Assembly (NCBI GenBank): GCA_033816765.1
Contig: CM066287.1
Location: 4,154,001 to 4,218,000 of the forward strand
DNA length: 64,000 nucleotides
Origin: Nothopassalora personata
Taxonomy: Eukaryota; Ascomycota; Dothideomycetes; Mycosphaerellales; Mycosphaerellaceae
Reading direction: 5' to 3'
Under the pieces are notes generated by a model, which was not told where the DNA came from, did not search any database, and saw nothing but the letters and a program-made list of their open reading frames with translations. The position numbers and the translations under genes are program-made. Below, piece after piece: positions 9,503 to 20,324 of the stretch. Numbering within the stretch: position 1 is the stretch's first letter; each line of letters starts with the position of its first letter.

Positions 9503-12178
9503 ATGTTCAGAAAGCCGCGTGATACAGCAGCGACCTCAGACACCGGCAGACCTCCAACGCCACCAGGCACGCCCGCGAAGACGCCCTCTAAACTAGCAGT
9601 CCCTCCAAGCGTTCCGGCACCGACTATGGCAATGAAGGCCAAACCCAGCAAGCCAGTCCCTCTGCCCACCATTGGCAGGCAAGGTCCAACTGGCAGTGCG
9701 AAGAAGTCAGCTGCCGCAACGAAGGCGAAGCAGAGCGGCAAAGGCAATACGAGCATTCTGAGCTTTTTCAAGAAGGATGATGCGAACGTCGGACTCTTCG
9801 TGGAGCAGAGTGGCAGCATTGCCAGCAACGTGGATACCGTGGACCAGCACAACGGAGGCCTGAGCGACTGTGAGGACGTTGAAAAAAGCCGCTTCAATGA
9901 AGCAGGTGGATCTGTCAAGCGTAGGAAGACTTCCATGGAAAGGGCGGCTATTGAGAGCGAGCACAATACGGAAGTGCACCAGTCACCGACCCAGCCAAGG
10001 CCCAGTACTCAGTCGTCGGGCAAGAAGGTGGGTCCATTCTTCGAGGAGTCTGACAGTGAGCAAGAAGAGGAGGAACCTCAAGCTGTGATCGGTGTGGCGC
10101 AGGGTGAGGAGGGTAGCATGGTAGCTGGAGAAATGCCTCAGCAAGCGTCTCCATCGTCCAGCAAGGTCAGAGAACAAGCTGCAGGAGAGGGGCCTCATAG
10201 GCCATCTGCACCCTCGCGGCCTCCTTTGATCAAGGAGGAGACAAGCTACGGAGGTGACATGGATGCGTTCGATGTCTTCGAGGAGGATGATTTTGACGAG
10301 TATCCTTTCGAGGAAGGTGACGAGTTTCGTGAGCGCAGGTATATGGAAGAGCAAGCCAGACTCGAAGATGAAGACGCCGAGAAAGACTACGATCCAATAC
10401 AACAAGATGCTGGCCAGTCAACTTCCTCAGGCGAGGCGACGACATGTCCCATATGTAACGCCAGCCTGGATGGGATGGACGAACGCGATGTGGGAATACA
10501 TGTCAACAATTGTCTCGATGGTAAACCAACCCCATTGCCTCAAACGAACAGGCCAGGGTCACCTGCGACATGCGCCAAGGCCGGACCGTCCTACCAACGC
10601 CCTATGCGGCCTGCTAAGCCAGGTCAATCGAATCCATTCGAGCTTGGAAAGCCCACCATGAGCGGCGGCTCAGCATTCAACAAGCTGATGTCCGGCCACG
10701 CAGAAGACGCTGCCTGGTCTGAAGCTGCTGCAGCAGAACACGCCTCGAGAGGCAAGCCGTCCTACACTCGCACATGTCCGTTCTACAAGATCCTTCCTGG
10801 GCTCTTCATCTGCGTAGATGCCTTCCGTTATGGGGCTGTAGAGGGATGTAAGGCATACTTCTTGAGCCATTTTCACAGCGACCACTACGTCGGACTGACC
10901 TCAACTTGGAATCATGGTCCAATATACTGCTCGAAAGTGACTGCGAATCTAGTCCGGCAGCAACTTCGAGTCGATCCTCAATATGTTGTACCTCTGGACT
11001 TTGAAGCACCTTTCGAGGTCCCTGGTACGAAAGGCGTCAAGGTGACTATGATTTCTGCAAACCATTGCCCAGGCAGCTCTCTCTACCTCTTCGAGAAAGT
11101 GGTTGGCAAGAAGCAGAATGGCGAGCCTCGCTTGCAACGAATCTTACACTGCGGTGACTTCAGAGCATGCAGGATGCACGTGGAACATCCACTCCTCATG
11201 CCCACCGTGAGAGACAGGCTGGCTGGGACCACGCAAGAGCAGAAGATCGACGTCTGCTATTTGGACACTACTTATCTGAACCCGAAATACGCTTTTCCAA
11301 GCCAGGAGGTCGTTATCAAGGCTTGCGCAGATATGTGCGTATGTCTCAGCAAAGACACATCAGACGATACGGATGGTTGGGAGCAAATGAAACGACAACG
11401 GGCAGGTGAAGGCATGACCAAGTTTATCAAAAGAGAATCAAACCCCGAGATCAAAAACGAGCCACTGGACGAGGACACAGCTAGCGACTTGAAAGTCGAG
11501 CGAAATCCCCACGCCAATCAGCAGATCCTGTCATCTGTCACCGACCAGAAGACTCGCGGGCGTCTGTTGGTCGTCGTGGGGACTTACAGCATTGGAAAGG
11601 AGCGCATTGCCTTAGGCATCGCGAAAGCGTTGAAGTCCAAGATATACGCGCCAGCTTCTAAGCAGCGCATCGTTGCTGCATTAGAAGATCCTGAGCTCGA
11701 CGTGCGCATGACGAATGACCCTCGAGAAGCTCAAGTTCACTTGACGCCGCTGTTCGAGATCCGCGCCGAGACACTGGACGACTATCTCAAGGACTTCTTC
11801 CCTCACTTCACACGTGCTGTAGGCTTCCGTCCCAGCGGCTGGAACTATCGACCTCCCAACAGCCGGTTCACGGACAGTCCTCTCGTACAAACCGTGCTGC
11901 ACTCGGACAATTGGAAGAGCACGTATAGCATGAAAGAGCTCACACCTCAGCGTGGCAGCTCGAGCCGTGCGAGCTGTTTCGGCGTACCCTACAGCGAGCA
12001 TTCGAGCTTCAGAGAGCTCACTATGTTCTGTTGCGCATTGCGTATCGACAAGATCATCCCCACGGTCAACGTAGGGAGCGCGAAGAGTCGCGAGAAAATG
12101 AAGGCATGGTGCGAGCGGTGGGCGGCGGAACGCAAAAAGAATGGATTGTACAAGCTTCCTGAGGACGGCACTTGGTAG
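9503..12178 (+). CDS. PSO2: DNA interstrand-crosslink repair nuclease SNM1/PSO2
   Basis: 891 residues in one exon. A PCNA-interaction-like motif TSILSFFKK lies near residue 82, after which the N-terminal third is acidic and disordered. A UBZ4-type zinc finger follows at about 314-337 (CPIC ... HVNNC). The metallo-beta-lactamase core starts near residue 420 (FICVDAFRYGAVEGCKAYFL) and has the metal-binding motif SHFHSDHYVGL, then ANHCPGS and HCGDFRA. The DRMBL segment fills the C-terminus (VVVGTYSIGKERIA near 688; VPYSEHSSFREL near 828). This 5' exonuclease trims DNA at unhooked crosslinks in the nucleus. All metal ligands expected for the fold are seen. An insertion of about 70 charged residues (near 610-680) sits between the MBL core and the DRMBL part. 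Confidence 0.95.
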   Translation: MFRKPRDTAATSDTGRPPTPPGTPAKTPSKLAVPPSVPAPTMAMKAKPSKPVPLPTIGRQGPTGSAKKSAAATKAKQSGKGNTSILSFFKKDDANVGLFVEQSGSIASNVDTVDQHNGGLSDCEDVEKSRFNEAGGSVKRRKTSMERAAIESEHNTEVHQSPTQPRPSTQSSGKKVGPFFEESDSEQEEEEPQAVIGVAQGEEGSMVAGEMPQQASPSSSKVREQAAGEGPHRPSAPSRPPLIKEETSYGGDMDAFDVFEEDDFDEYPFEEGDEFRERRYMEEQARLEDEDAEKDYDPIQQDAGQSTSSGEATTCPICNASLDGMDERDVGIHVNNCLDGKPTPLPQTNRPGSPATCAKAGPSYQRPMRPAKPGQSNPFELGKPTMSGGSAFNKLMSGHAEDAAWSEAAAAEHASRGKPSYTRTCPFYKILPGLFICVDAFRYGAVEGCKAYFLSHFHSDHYVGLTSTWNHGPIYCSKVTANLVRQQLRVDPQYVVPLDFEAPFEVPGTKGVKVTMISANHCPGSSLYLFEKVVGKKQNGEPRLQRILHCGDFRACRMHVEHPLLMPTVRDRLAGTTQEQKIDVCYLDTTYLNPKYAFPSQEVVIKACADMCVCLSKDTSDDTDGWEQMKRQRAGEGMTKFIKRESNPEIKNEPLDEDTASDLKVERNPHANQQILSSVTDQKTRGRLLVVVGTYSIGKERIALGIAKALKSKIYAPASKQRIVAALEDPELDVRMTNDPREAQVHLTPLFEIRAETLDDYLKDFFPHFTRAVGFRPSGWNYRPPNSRFTDSPLVQTVLHSDNWKSTYSMKELTPQRGSSSRASCFGVPYSEHSSFRELTMFCCALRIDKIIPTVNVGSAKSREKMKAWCERWAAERKKNGLYKLPEDGTW

Positions 12179-12620
12179 TTAGATATCCGTACACCTTAGA
12201 CGGTATTGTGCATATCCACAGTATACTCCAAGAGGCGTTCAAAGCTGAGTCTATCCGTTGTTGCAACTGCTCGCAGCCTGCTCCTGCCTGTTATAAGGTT
12301 TCACTAGCGCGATAGAACTATCGTGAAGCTTACACTTAGTTCTACAGGGGCCCCGCCGGCCTTACAAGTTACGCTCACGTAGAATCATCACATTGCTTCT
12401 CAACAATACAAGCTCACATATCACACATATTTGGCGCTCCATACTGCACTGTCTGGTGCGTTGACGAGATTCTTGTCGATCCCATTGGAGCAGTCTCGCC
12501 AGTCGACCCAACGCCACGCCCGGGAGTGGCAGCACAACCGATCTGATCGGAGAACATGCCATGCATCGATGCGCCTGGGCAAACGTCAAGATACGAGCCG
12601 TAGACTGACAAGAGAGCCGA
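12179..12620. other. Intergenic, SNM1 to SNF2 ATPase
   Basis: 442 bases holding the SNM1 3' UTR and the promoter of the following same-strand gene. No supported gene. Confidence 0.45.
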
Positions 12621-15600
12621 ATGGCGCGGGCGGTATCCTCACCAGAGGCTGATGCCTCCTTCAGCACAACACCCGCTACCTCTCCCGGCGCGAGTGATGA
12701 TGGCCAGAATGCGAAGACTCTTGATCATTCGAATCAACGCGCAAAGATTACCTCTGACCTCTCTAACTACCTTGGTCTTGGGTGTCTGATGATAGAAGAC
12801 GCCGACAGCAGCGAAGAAGCTACAACAAGTCGCGATTGGCAAGAGGCCAAACCAGATTTATTAATCAGATACAGTACGGCCATCACTTCAGACCTGGCTA
12901 AGCTACTACAGGCCGGCTGGATCAATCTCGAATGGATGCACCTGGACTTGCAAGCTGGACGATGGCTCCTGCTACGACTGTACGTGCTATATACAGACGT
13001 AGCCAGGGTGGTCATCGATCGTAAGAACAATCGACTCCTGACGTCTATGAAGAACGCCGTCGAACAAGCCGACACCTCTTCTGACTTATGGCTTGGACGC
13101 TACGATCCTGAATCCACACAAAAGTTCGACATGTTTGCGAGTCGTGACAGCGACGATTCAAGCTTGTACTATATGTTCAACACGCTACCGTCCCCAGCAC
13201 CTGATCCTACCCTTGTTCGAGACAAGTATGATCGGGAAGCGCTGGAAGACCTTCTGGACTCTAATACCCAGCTCCGTGGACTGAATACAAGCCTCTATGC
13301 ATATCAACGACGGGCGGCAGGAGCCATGTTGCAACGAGAATCTGTACCGTGCAAGGAATTAGATCCTCGCCTAGAGGCTCGCCGTGCTGCTGACGGGACT
13401 CAATTCTTCTACAATGCCCGTGATTTCGAGTTCCGAAGAGACCCGGAATATTCTGAGGTTTGCCGGGGAGGTATCTTGGCCGAGACCATGGGTTATGGAA
13501 AGACATTGGAGTGTCTGGCTTTGATTTGCGCAACGCGAGGGCACTATCCACTGGTACCCATACAGTATTCGCTACCCCAGGTCCGCAGTATGACTGGCAG
13601 TCTGACTGAGATGACCATATCAGCTATCAACAGAAAGTCTGTGCCGTGGAAGGTAGAATTCGACAGAGTCAGAGCGCACTCAGGGTATCAGATGACCAGC
13701 GCCGAAAGACAACTGCATCAAACGCCTGCGTCATATGACATTCCTATAATACCAATTAGATGGCAAGTAAACCGCGATGCGCTTGCGCGGTTGGACTGAC
13801 ATTTCAAGTAGGAACCGGACGACCAGAACGCCACCGCCTCAGCGCATAATGTTGGCCGCGTCCACCCTCGTGGTGGTCCCTCAGAACTTGTGCAAACAAT
13901 GGCAATCAGAGATCACGAAGCACGTAGAAGACGGGTACCTTAGACTTCTGGTCATGGACGACCGCAAGATGGCGCTACCAGTCGCAGAAGAGTTATGCAA
14001 ATACGACATCATCCTCTTCACTCGAAACAGATTCGACATGGAGAACAAAGATGCAGAAGACCGGGAAGGTCGTCGCGTGGTGGGCACTATGCAGTGTCGT
14101 TGCCCTTACATCGGTGCTACTCGCAACAGGGACTGCAACTGTGTTCGAGAAGACATGGTATACAATTCGCCTCTGAAACGCTTACATTTCAAGCGCCTGG
14201 TGAGTAGCCCCATCGTCTACCGAGCAGCTTACTTCGCAGACTAATCTGTGGCGTTCAGATCGTGGACGAAGGACATTTCTTCTCCAATAGTAATACTAAC
14301 ACCGCTATCGTGGCGAACAGGCTCGTCACTGCAGACCACCGGTGGAGCATCAGTGGTACACCAGCCAAAGACTTGCTCGGCGCAGAGATTTATGTGTCCA
14401 CAATGCAGGATGCTAACGATGACTTGGACGAGCTGCTCGAGCAGCGCCGCGAGTTCAACGCTAAAGAAGATGCAACTGGTGCTATCGAAGCGCTAGGGTC
14501 TCTAGCAAGAAGTTTTTTAAGGGTCTCCCCGTGGACATCATCCTCAAGCACTTGGTAAGCGGCCTAGGGTATACCTATCGCTTCCTGAGACAAAGCAAAT
14601 GCCTGTCTCATGATGACGCTATGCATGCTCGCACCCTGATGAACTTTCGTCGGTATATGCTAACACGGGGCAGGAAGGATCATGTCTTCAGGCATGAGGA
14701 TCGACGAAGGTGAGTACCACAACTTGGAGGGAATCCCCTGCCAAAGTCATGCTCGCACCTCACTCCATGCAGAGCGCCGGCTGCGAAGGGACGACTAGGT
14801 GAGCTTCCAGTCAGAGCTGATTCACTTCTGCACAGGTATACCTATTCAGCGTTCTCGACTTGCCTGAGGCGAACACTGGAGGGTCTCGTCATCAAGACAC
14901 AAGCCAGGGACGTGGAAAGAGATATCAATCTGCCGCCACTGATACGCTCAACCGTCAGGCTCGAACCAAGCGGCTTCGACAAGCTGACCGCTAACCTTTT
15001 CACTTTGGTTCTGACAGCGAATGCTGTGACTTCAGAAAGAACAGATGCAGACTATCTCTTTCACAAGGGCAGTGCCAAGGCGCGCTACCAATTGGTATCG
15101 AATCTTCGTCAAAGCGCATTTTTCTGGACCGGCTTCAGCGAATCCGACATACAAGCCAGTATTGGCAACAGTACTCGATATCTGGACAAACAAGGCACGA
15201 TGTGCACCGATGAGGACAGAAGTCTGTTACTCGATGCAGTAGCTTGTGCCAAAGTCGCACTGGACTCTCCCGGGTGGAAGGCCTTGAGCAGGTCCCATGA
15301 GCTTGGTCTGTTCATCGAAGACTGGCCAGATGCGAGCGCCGGTATGTACAACAATGTCGCCAACCAATGCACGCGCGTGTTGTGCTCCTCGTTTTCATTT
15401 CTGCTCAGCCCATGACCCGACCCATGCTCCCCGAGTACAACTGACTTGGTGCGCAGAACATTGGAGCTTCAATGGAGCTGAGCGCCCGCTTTTGACTGAT
15501 ATATCACAACTCCTGGAAGCTCAATCTTTCGTGAATCAGCGCACGAATGAACCAGATCCAGGAGAAGGTCTTTCGGGGGCAGGAATCAAGGCGCTTGGCT

Positions 15601-16878
15601 CAACGAGAGTCGCGAGCCCCACAGGACCCAATGAAGACAGCGATCAGTCTCCAAAACAACAGAAGGCGGTCTTGAACAAGGCAGGTCTGCCACAATCGAG
15701 CATTGATGGCGAGCCGCTTCTCAGAAGACGCCAAAGTGCGATCGATACCTCTACCTCGCCCAAGTCTTCAAAGTCGCATAAGCAGAGCGCGGCGCCACAT
15801 CGCGTGAAGAAGGCGCGCACGACACTATCAGAACAGGTCCTCCAGCCCAATAATTGGCACAAGGCGGGAGACATTGGCCAAATGGCGTCGAACCGTGATG
15901 CAAACACTCTCTCCCCGGACTCAACTTACGCCAAGGCCCGCATTATGGGCACTACTTCCGCTAAACTGAGCTATCTGCTGGATCAGATCTTGATGTACCA
16001 CAAAGACGAAAAGATTCTCGTGTTCTACCAGGGAGACAATATCGCGTACTACATAGCGCAAGCCCTCGACGTGTTGGGTATGAACACAGCTGCTCTGCGA
16101 TCTCACTTCCCAACTAGGAGACTCGTGGCTCAGGGCCTCTATAAAGACACCCACGCTGACACATGCCATATACAGGTATCGAACACGAGATTTACGCGAA
16201 ATCCTTGCAGAGTCGCCTGAAGTCCGAGTACATCGTCAAATTCGACCAGGGACATGACACTCGGGTGCTACTGATGGGTACGTTGTGTTCCCTTCGAGAC
16301 ATACGCTTGCTGTGCTTTACAGCCCCTGCGGGGTTTACGCTTTCCAGTGACTTTCGTGGATGTATGCTGATACCAAAGTAGACGTCGGACAAGCCGCATT
16401 TGGCTTGAACTTATCCTCGGCGTCGAGAATCTACTTTGTCAACCCAGTCTGCAGACCTAGTGTCGAGGCTCAAGCCATGAAGCGAAGTCACCGCATTGGC
16501 CAGACACGCAGTGTTATAGTCGAAACGCTTGTGCTGAAAGGATCTTTGGAAGAACAACTTTTGGAACGATCGCGACGAATGACGGTGGACGAGCATCGTG
16601 AGGCTAAGGCGTTAGAGGATGACAACGGCATCAAGCACATCATACAGTCGATTCGCCCGGTGCCGTTGTTGCCAGAAGAGTATTTGGGTACCGCCATGAT
16701 CGCCCCAATGGCTGAACCGCAGCAGTTATGGGGTCGGCCAGGCAGGACACCGCTTCGCAACCGGAAGCGCGCAGCCAGTGATCGTGATACACCAAGACCT
16801 CGCAAGCGAAAGAAGAAGGCTGGCGAAGAGACTCTGCACAAGCAACCAGCCCGAGGAGGAGCCCCGGGATTCCGCTGA
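12621..16878 (+). CDS. SNF2-family ATPase (Rad5/SHPRH-like fungal type, no RING seen)
   Basis: Eight exons: 12621-13762, 13812-14199, 14259-14554, 14674-14709, 14773-15341, 15457-16077, 16176-16277 and 16382-16878; 3651 nt, 1216 residues in frame. Helicase motifs: Q-like LYAYQRRAAGAML; motif I GGILAETMGYGKT near 292; Ia STLVVVPQNLCKQW; II IVDEGHFF; III WSISGTPAKDL; C-terminal lobe KILVFYQGDNIAYYI, GLNLSSASRIYFVNP and motif VI RSHRIGQTR. Such enzymes translocate on duplex DNA to remodel nucleosomes or stalled forks. Unlike Rad5, no RING finger is visible between the lobes; instead there is an unidentified 300-residue insert and a Ser-rich basic linker. The C-terminus is basic (RPRKRKKK), probably nuclear-targeting. 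Intron 1 (13763-13811) needs a GC donor to keep frame. Confidence 0.88.
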
Positions 16879-17477
16879 CTGAGGCAGTACGCCTCCCATG
16901 CGTTTCGTCGAGCACAAGCTCAGGAGTTAAGTCAGGCATCGCGCGTAGGTCTGGTAGCAGTATGAGTTCTCCAGGACCATGAAAAGATGTCCTCGGATTC
17001 AGAAGCAGCGTAACGTGGCACTAATCCTGAAGGAGAGAGTCCTTCAGCCGAAGCTATCGCGACGTCATTGGATTGCCAATTGCCTGGCAGTGGACATGGT
17101 TGCTTTCGAGGCTGAGATGGACACTGGGTGCTTGTGGCAGCACAGCGGTGTTGTATCAATTGCCGGGAGCAACAGAATGTGAGACGCAATGAATTGCAAT
17201 GGTATGGCAAGGGCGCATGGGCGCATAGCACATGTCAGGTAGCTATTGTACGAAGAGATAGTACGAGCAATGTACAAAGTGCATGTGACATTGGGTAGGG
17301 CAACGATGTTGACGCCATGCCGAGTCGAGCTCCGACTTGCCAGGCACTTGAAGGAAGAGCAAGCCGAGCGATCCGCGTTTCTCCTTGTATCATTATACAA
17401 CATGCCGTACAGCTGACCCGGTCGTTGACCCGGACGGCGAAAGCGCTGTCCAGCGCCAATACCACCTTGACTGGACA
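16879..17477. other. Intergenic, SNF2 ATPase to NT-C2 gene
   Basis: 599 bases on the same strand: 3' UTR of the helicase and promoter of the next gene. Minus-strand frames of 99-172 codons overlap the start of the NT-C2 gene and are judged shadows. Confidence 0.45.
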
Positions 17478-18488
17478 ATGTCCAGCGCCTTCGTCCGCAA
17501 GTCTCGCAGGGTGCGCTTCGAACTGACACTCCGCATCATCGACCTCAACAACGTCCCGCTCGTGTCCGGCACCAGCTTCATCAAATGGCACTTGCCCTCC
17601 TCGACCGCCGCCGAGCACCGTGGCAGGACGGCCAAGTGCGCGATCAAGGACCACCGAGTGCAATATGCCTACGAGAAACGGACCCAAGTGCGGCTGACTG
17701 TCGGCAAAGGCGGCATGCTGCAGGAGTGTCCCATTCACTTCGAGGTCGTGCAAGAGTACTCGGCGGGCGGCCGTGGGGAGCGCATAGTACTAGGCCAGAT
17801 CCACCTGAATCTCGCCGAGTATGTCGATGCGGCAGAGGTGCAGAGTCCTGGCGTGGGAGATGGCGAGGACGGCATCACGCGTCGATATCTGATGCAGGAC
17901 AGCAAGATCAACAGTACCCTGAAGATTGGCATCTCCATGCGCCACATCGAGGGCACGAGGGAGTACTACGCGCCTCCATTGAAGACCGCGCCGGTCTTTG
18001 GAGGAATCGCGGGTATTATCGCAGGTTCGGAGCCGGCGGGCAACCTCCACAACGCTGCATCGCATACCAATGGTGATGCGGATGGGCAAGAGGCAGCGGC
18101 GTTACCGAATTTCAGTGCCACGAGCAAAGAATTGGGGGAGATGCAGGACATGTATCGTCGGACACTTGCTGCGTACTGGTCCGGCCAACCGGGAGAGCTG
18201 AGGGCGGATGAGTGCATCGAAGATATCTTTGGAGGCGGCGATGGCTGGGGCAAGGGAGGCAGGCCAGCCACGGGCGACCAGAGTCAGCCCGGCTCTGGAT
18301 CATCCACGCCGAATGAACCTGACATATCACGAGACAGCTCGGCCGCTTCTAAGCTGAGCAGCGATAGGCGCAATTTCATACGGCATCACGACAGGAAGGC
18401 ACGGCCGCGAAAGAATGCCGGCGAGCTAGAAGAGCTAGACGTAAGAGATGACCTTGTCAGTTGGCAGGTCGGTCAGCGAGCGTCTTGA
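17478..18488 (+). CDS. NT-C2 (EEIG1/EHBP1 N-terminal C2) domain protein
   Basis: 336 residues, single exon from ATG 17478 (MSSAFVRKSRRVRFEL); an upstream in-frame ATG at 17385 would add 31 non-domain residues and is not preferred. Residues 5-160 match the NT-C2 pattern: RRVRFELTLRIIDLNNVPL, GTSFIKWHLPSS, then KRTQVRLTVGKGGMLQECPI, IHFEVVQEY and LGQIHLNLAEYVD. In animals and plants the domain tethers proteins to membranes or links Rab/EH-domain partners to actin. The remaining part is disordered with a basic C-terminus. The role in fungi is not established. Confidence 0.85.
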   Translation: MSSAFVRKSRRVRFELTLRIIDLNNVPLVSGTSFIKWHLPSSTAAEHRGRTAKCAIKDHRVQYAYEKRTQVRLTVGKGGMLQECPIHFEVVQEYSAGGRGERIVLGQIHLNLAEYVDAAEVQSPGVGDGEDGITRRYLMQDSKINSTLKIGISMRHIEGTREYYAPPLKTAPVFGGIAGIIAGSEPAGNLHNAASHTNGDADGQEAAALPNFSATSKELGEMQDMYRRTLAAYWSGQPGELRADECIEDIFGGGDGWGKGGRPATGDQSQPGSGSSTPNEPDISRDSSAASKLSSDRRNFIRHHDRKARPRKNAGELEELDVRDDLVSWQVGQRAS

Positions 18489-18557
18489 AACTGCAGATAT
18501 GCTGAGATCGTGATCGTGTACCACAAGTACGTGTCGTACACGCTACTCTTCTTTCAA

Positions 18558-19467
18558 CTATTGCCTGTCAAGCTCAGGATAATATCTAAAGATGGCCTGA
18601 CTATAAGGCAGCCTCCGTTCACTCTTGAGGTATTCCTTCAATCCCTTCTCTTGCTTGAGACTTTCGTAGAAGGTGCCGAACAACAACGGGAACTCCTTCT
18701 TCCTCGCCGCCAGCTCTTTCGGAAACGCAAAAGAAGCTCCATCGAGGATCTGCCAGACGGTGGTGTCCGCATACGTGAGCTTCTCTCCCACTAGGTACTT
18801 CCCGCCTCCGCTCTTGTTCCACTGCAGTGTTCGCTCAAAGTAGGAGAAGAACTTTGGAAGTCGATTTTCTCGCACGTCTTTTGCTTTTCTCAACGCTTCG
18901 GCCTTTTGATCCTCGTAGTACAGCATGACACTCACCGGCTAAAGTGCAGATTAAGGTCAGCAGCGCATCATCCTTTTGACGAACACGACGCCCTTGCAAA
19001 GTGCACTCACATGATGCGTATCATGAATCTCATTATTCAAATCCAAAGCCGTCAGCGCCAGTTGATTCACGTACAACTTCCCAGCCTCATCATCCGGAAC
19101 CAGGCCCAACTTCTCGCCCAGGTAGAGCAGGATGTTCGGCGTTTGCGCAATGACCAATGCTCCGCCATTCCTCCCCTTCCCAGCCACGCGGAGCGCGGGC
19201 GGTGCAAAGACTGGCGGGTTCCCATCAGATGACTGAGAATCTGTATCATTCATGCAAACTTTCTGCACTTGGCCATATCCATCCTTGTGCGAGTTGGCGA
19301 CGTCCGTGTATGGAACGCCAGCAGCCTCAAAAGCCAACCGGATGAATTCGCCACGGCCGGGCATGCCTACGCGTAGGGTTAGCACAATGTGTTGGCATGC
19401 ACACACAAAGTTGAACGTGTTTATTACCCGGATGGTAGAGGAGTTCGTAGCTGGGGTGCTCAGCCAT
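18558..19467 (-). CDS. Glutathione S-transferase
   Basis: Exons 19428-19467, 19011-19366 and 18558-18938 join to 777 nt, 258 residues. The N-terminal thioredoxin-like domain begins YELLYHPGMPGRGEFIRLAF, where the early Tyr is the likely glutathione-activating residue, and ends with ALVIAQTPNILLYLGEKLGL. The all-helical C-terminal domain has YFERTLQWN and YLVGEKLTYADTTVWQI, matching the N-capping region of the GST C-domain. Introns of 61 and 72 nt. A segment after PYTDVA is rich in Asp/Ser and about 35 residues longer than in typical sigma-class GSTs. Expected role: cytosolic conjugation of glutathione to electrophiles. The class cannot be fixed by eye. Confidence 0.88.
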
Positions 19468-20324
19468 CTTGCGTGTATTGTGCGTGTAGTGTCTTGGTGG
19501 CGCAGCCGGCTCGCGATGAGGTGGGATCAAAGTCCAGGTCAAAAGGAACGCTCTCTCTAAAGCTGGGTATCTGGTTATATGAGATTTGACGGGTGGAAAG
19601 GTGGAAGTGAAGTTGATGGTCACTGATGGAATTTGGTTGCGAAGACGGAACATGTGTACACATTAACGTTTGGTATCGGTAAAGGCTTGCGGGTGTCGGG
19701 TCACTTCAGCAAGGAGAGAGCTCTGGCTGTTTTGTGCCTGAAACGTCATCTCTGGAGATCGGATTTCAAGCTCTTCACAGATCTTACCTCAGCTTCCTCC
19801 TGGTCATGTCGGTGCGCGGGTTCAAGCCGCACTGCTCGGCTGTGAGCACAAGAATTCCCGTGGGAAGGGATTGGGCTATGAAGAACATGAAATGTTGACC
19901 TTCGTCCAGGACACATGTAGATATCGCAACGTCATTTTGCTAATGAACGGACAAGGTGGAAAAAGTGTCAAGCGAAGTACTGGCTCGAGTTGTTAGAAAG
20001 AAGAGAGCGTCATGGAGGGTAATGTCATTACGATCGTTACTGTCTTCTCCTGGATGTTGCCGGCATAGTAAAAGCCAGCTGTCGATCCAGGAGGTGGTTT
20101 AGCCCTTGATGCATGTTGTCCAAACCTCCAAATTGTCCTCACCGAATCGGCGTTCAGACATCCATACCCACCTACCGCTTGCATTTCGACAGGGCGGTTG
20201 TTTACATTGTTGTTTTCGTGCATTGATCGTGCCTTCCGAGAGTGCTGACGCTTCTCAAATGAAGATTGTGCTGTGCTGTGCTACCGTTCCATGCTTCCAA
20301 GACTCCAATAGAATGCTGAGAGCT
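19468..20324. other. Intergenic, GST start to J-domain gene stop
   Basis: 857 bases: GST promoter and the 3' flank of the J-domain gene. A GGTTCAAGC segment near 19810 resembles a tRNA B box, but no T-stem forms. No gene supported. Confidence 0.45.

Noticed and set aside
13800..16880. Several separate plus-strand ORFs as independent genes
   Set aside because: They are exons of one SNF2 ATPase; helicase motifs continue in order and joined exons total exactly 1217 codons.
17235..17753. 172-codon minus frame opposite the NT-C2 gene start
   Set aside because: The plus strand carries the clear NT-C2 domain; the minus frame has no motif.
19795..19850. tRNA-like B box GGTTCAAGC near 19810
   Set aside because: The flanking bases do not form a T-arm stem (G opposite G) and no A box or acceptor stem pairs around it.
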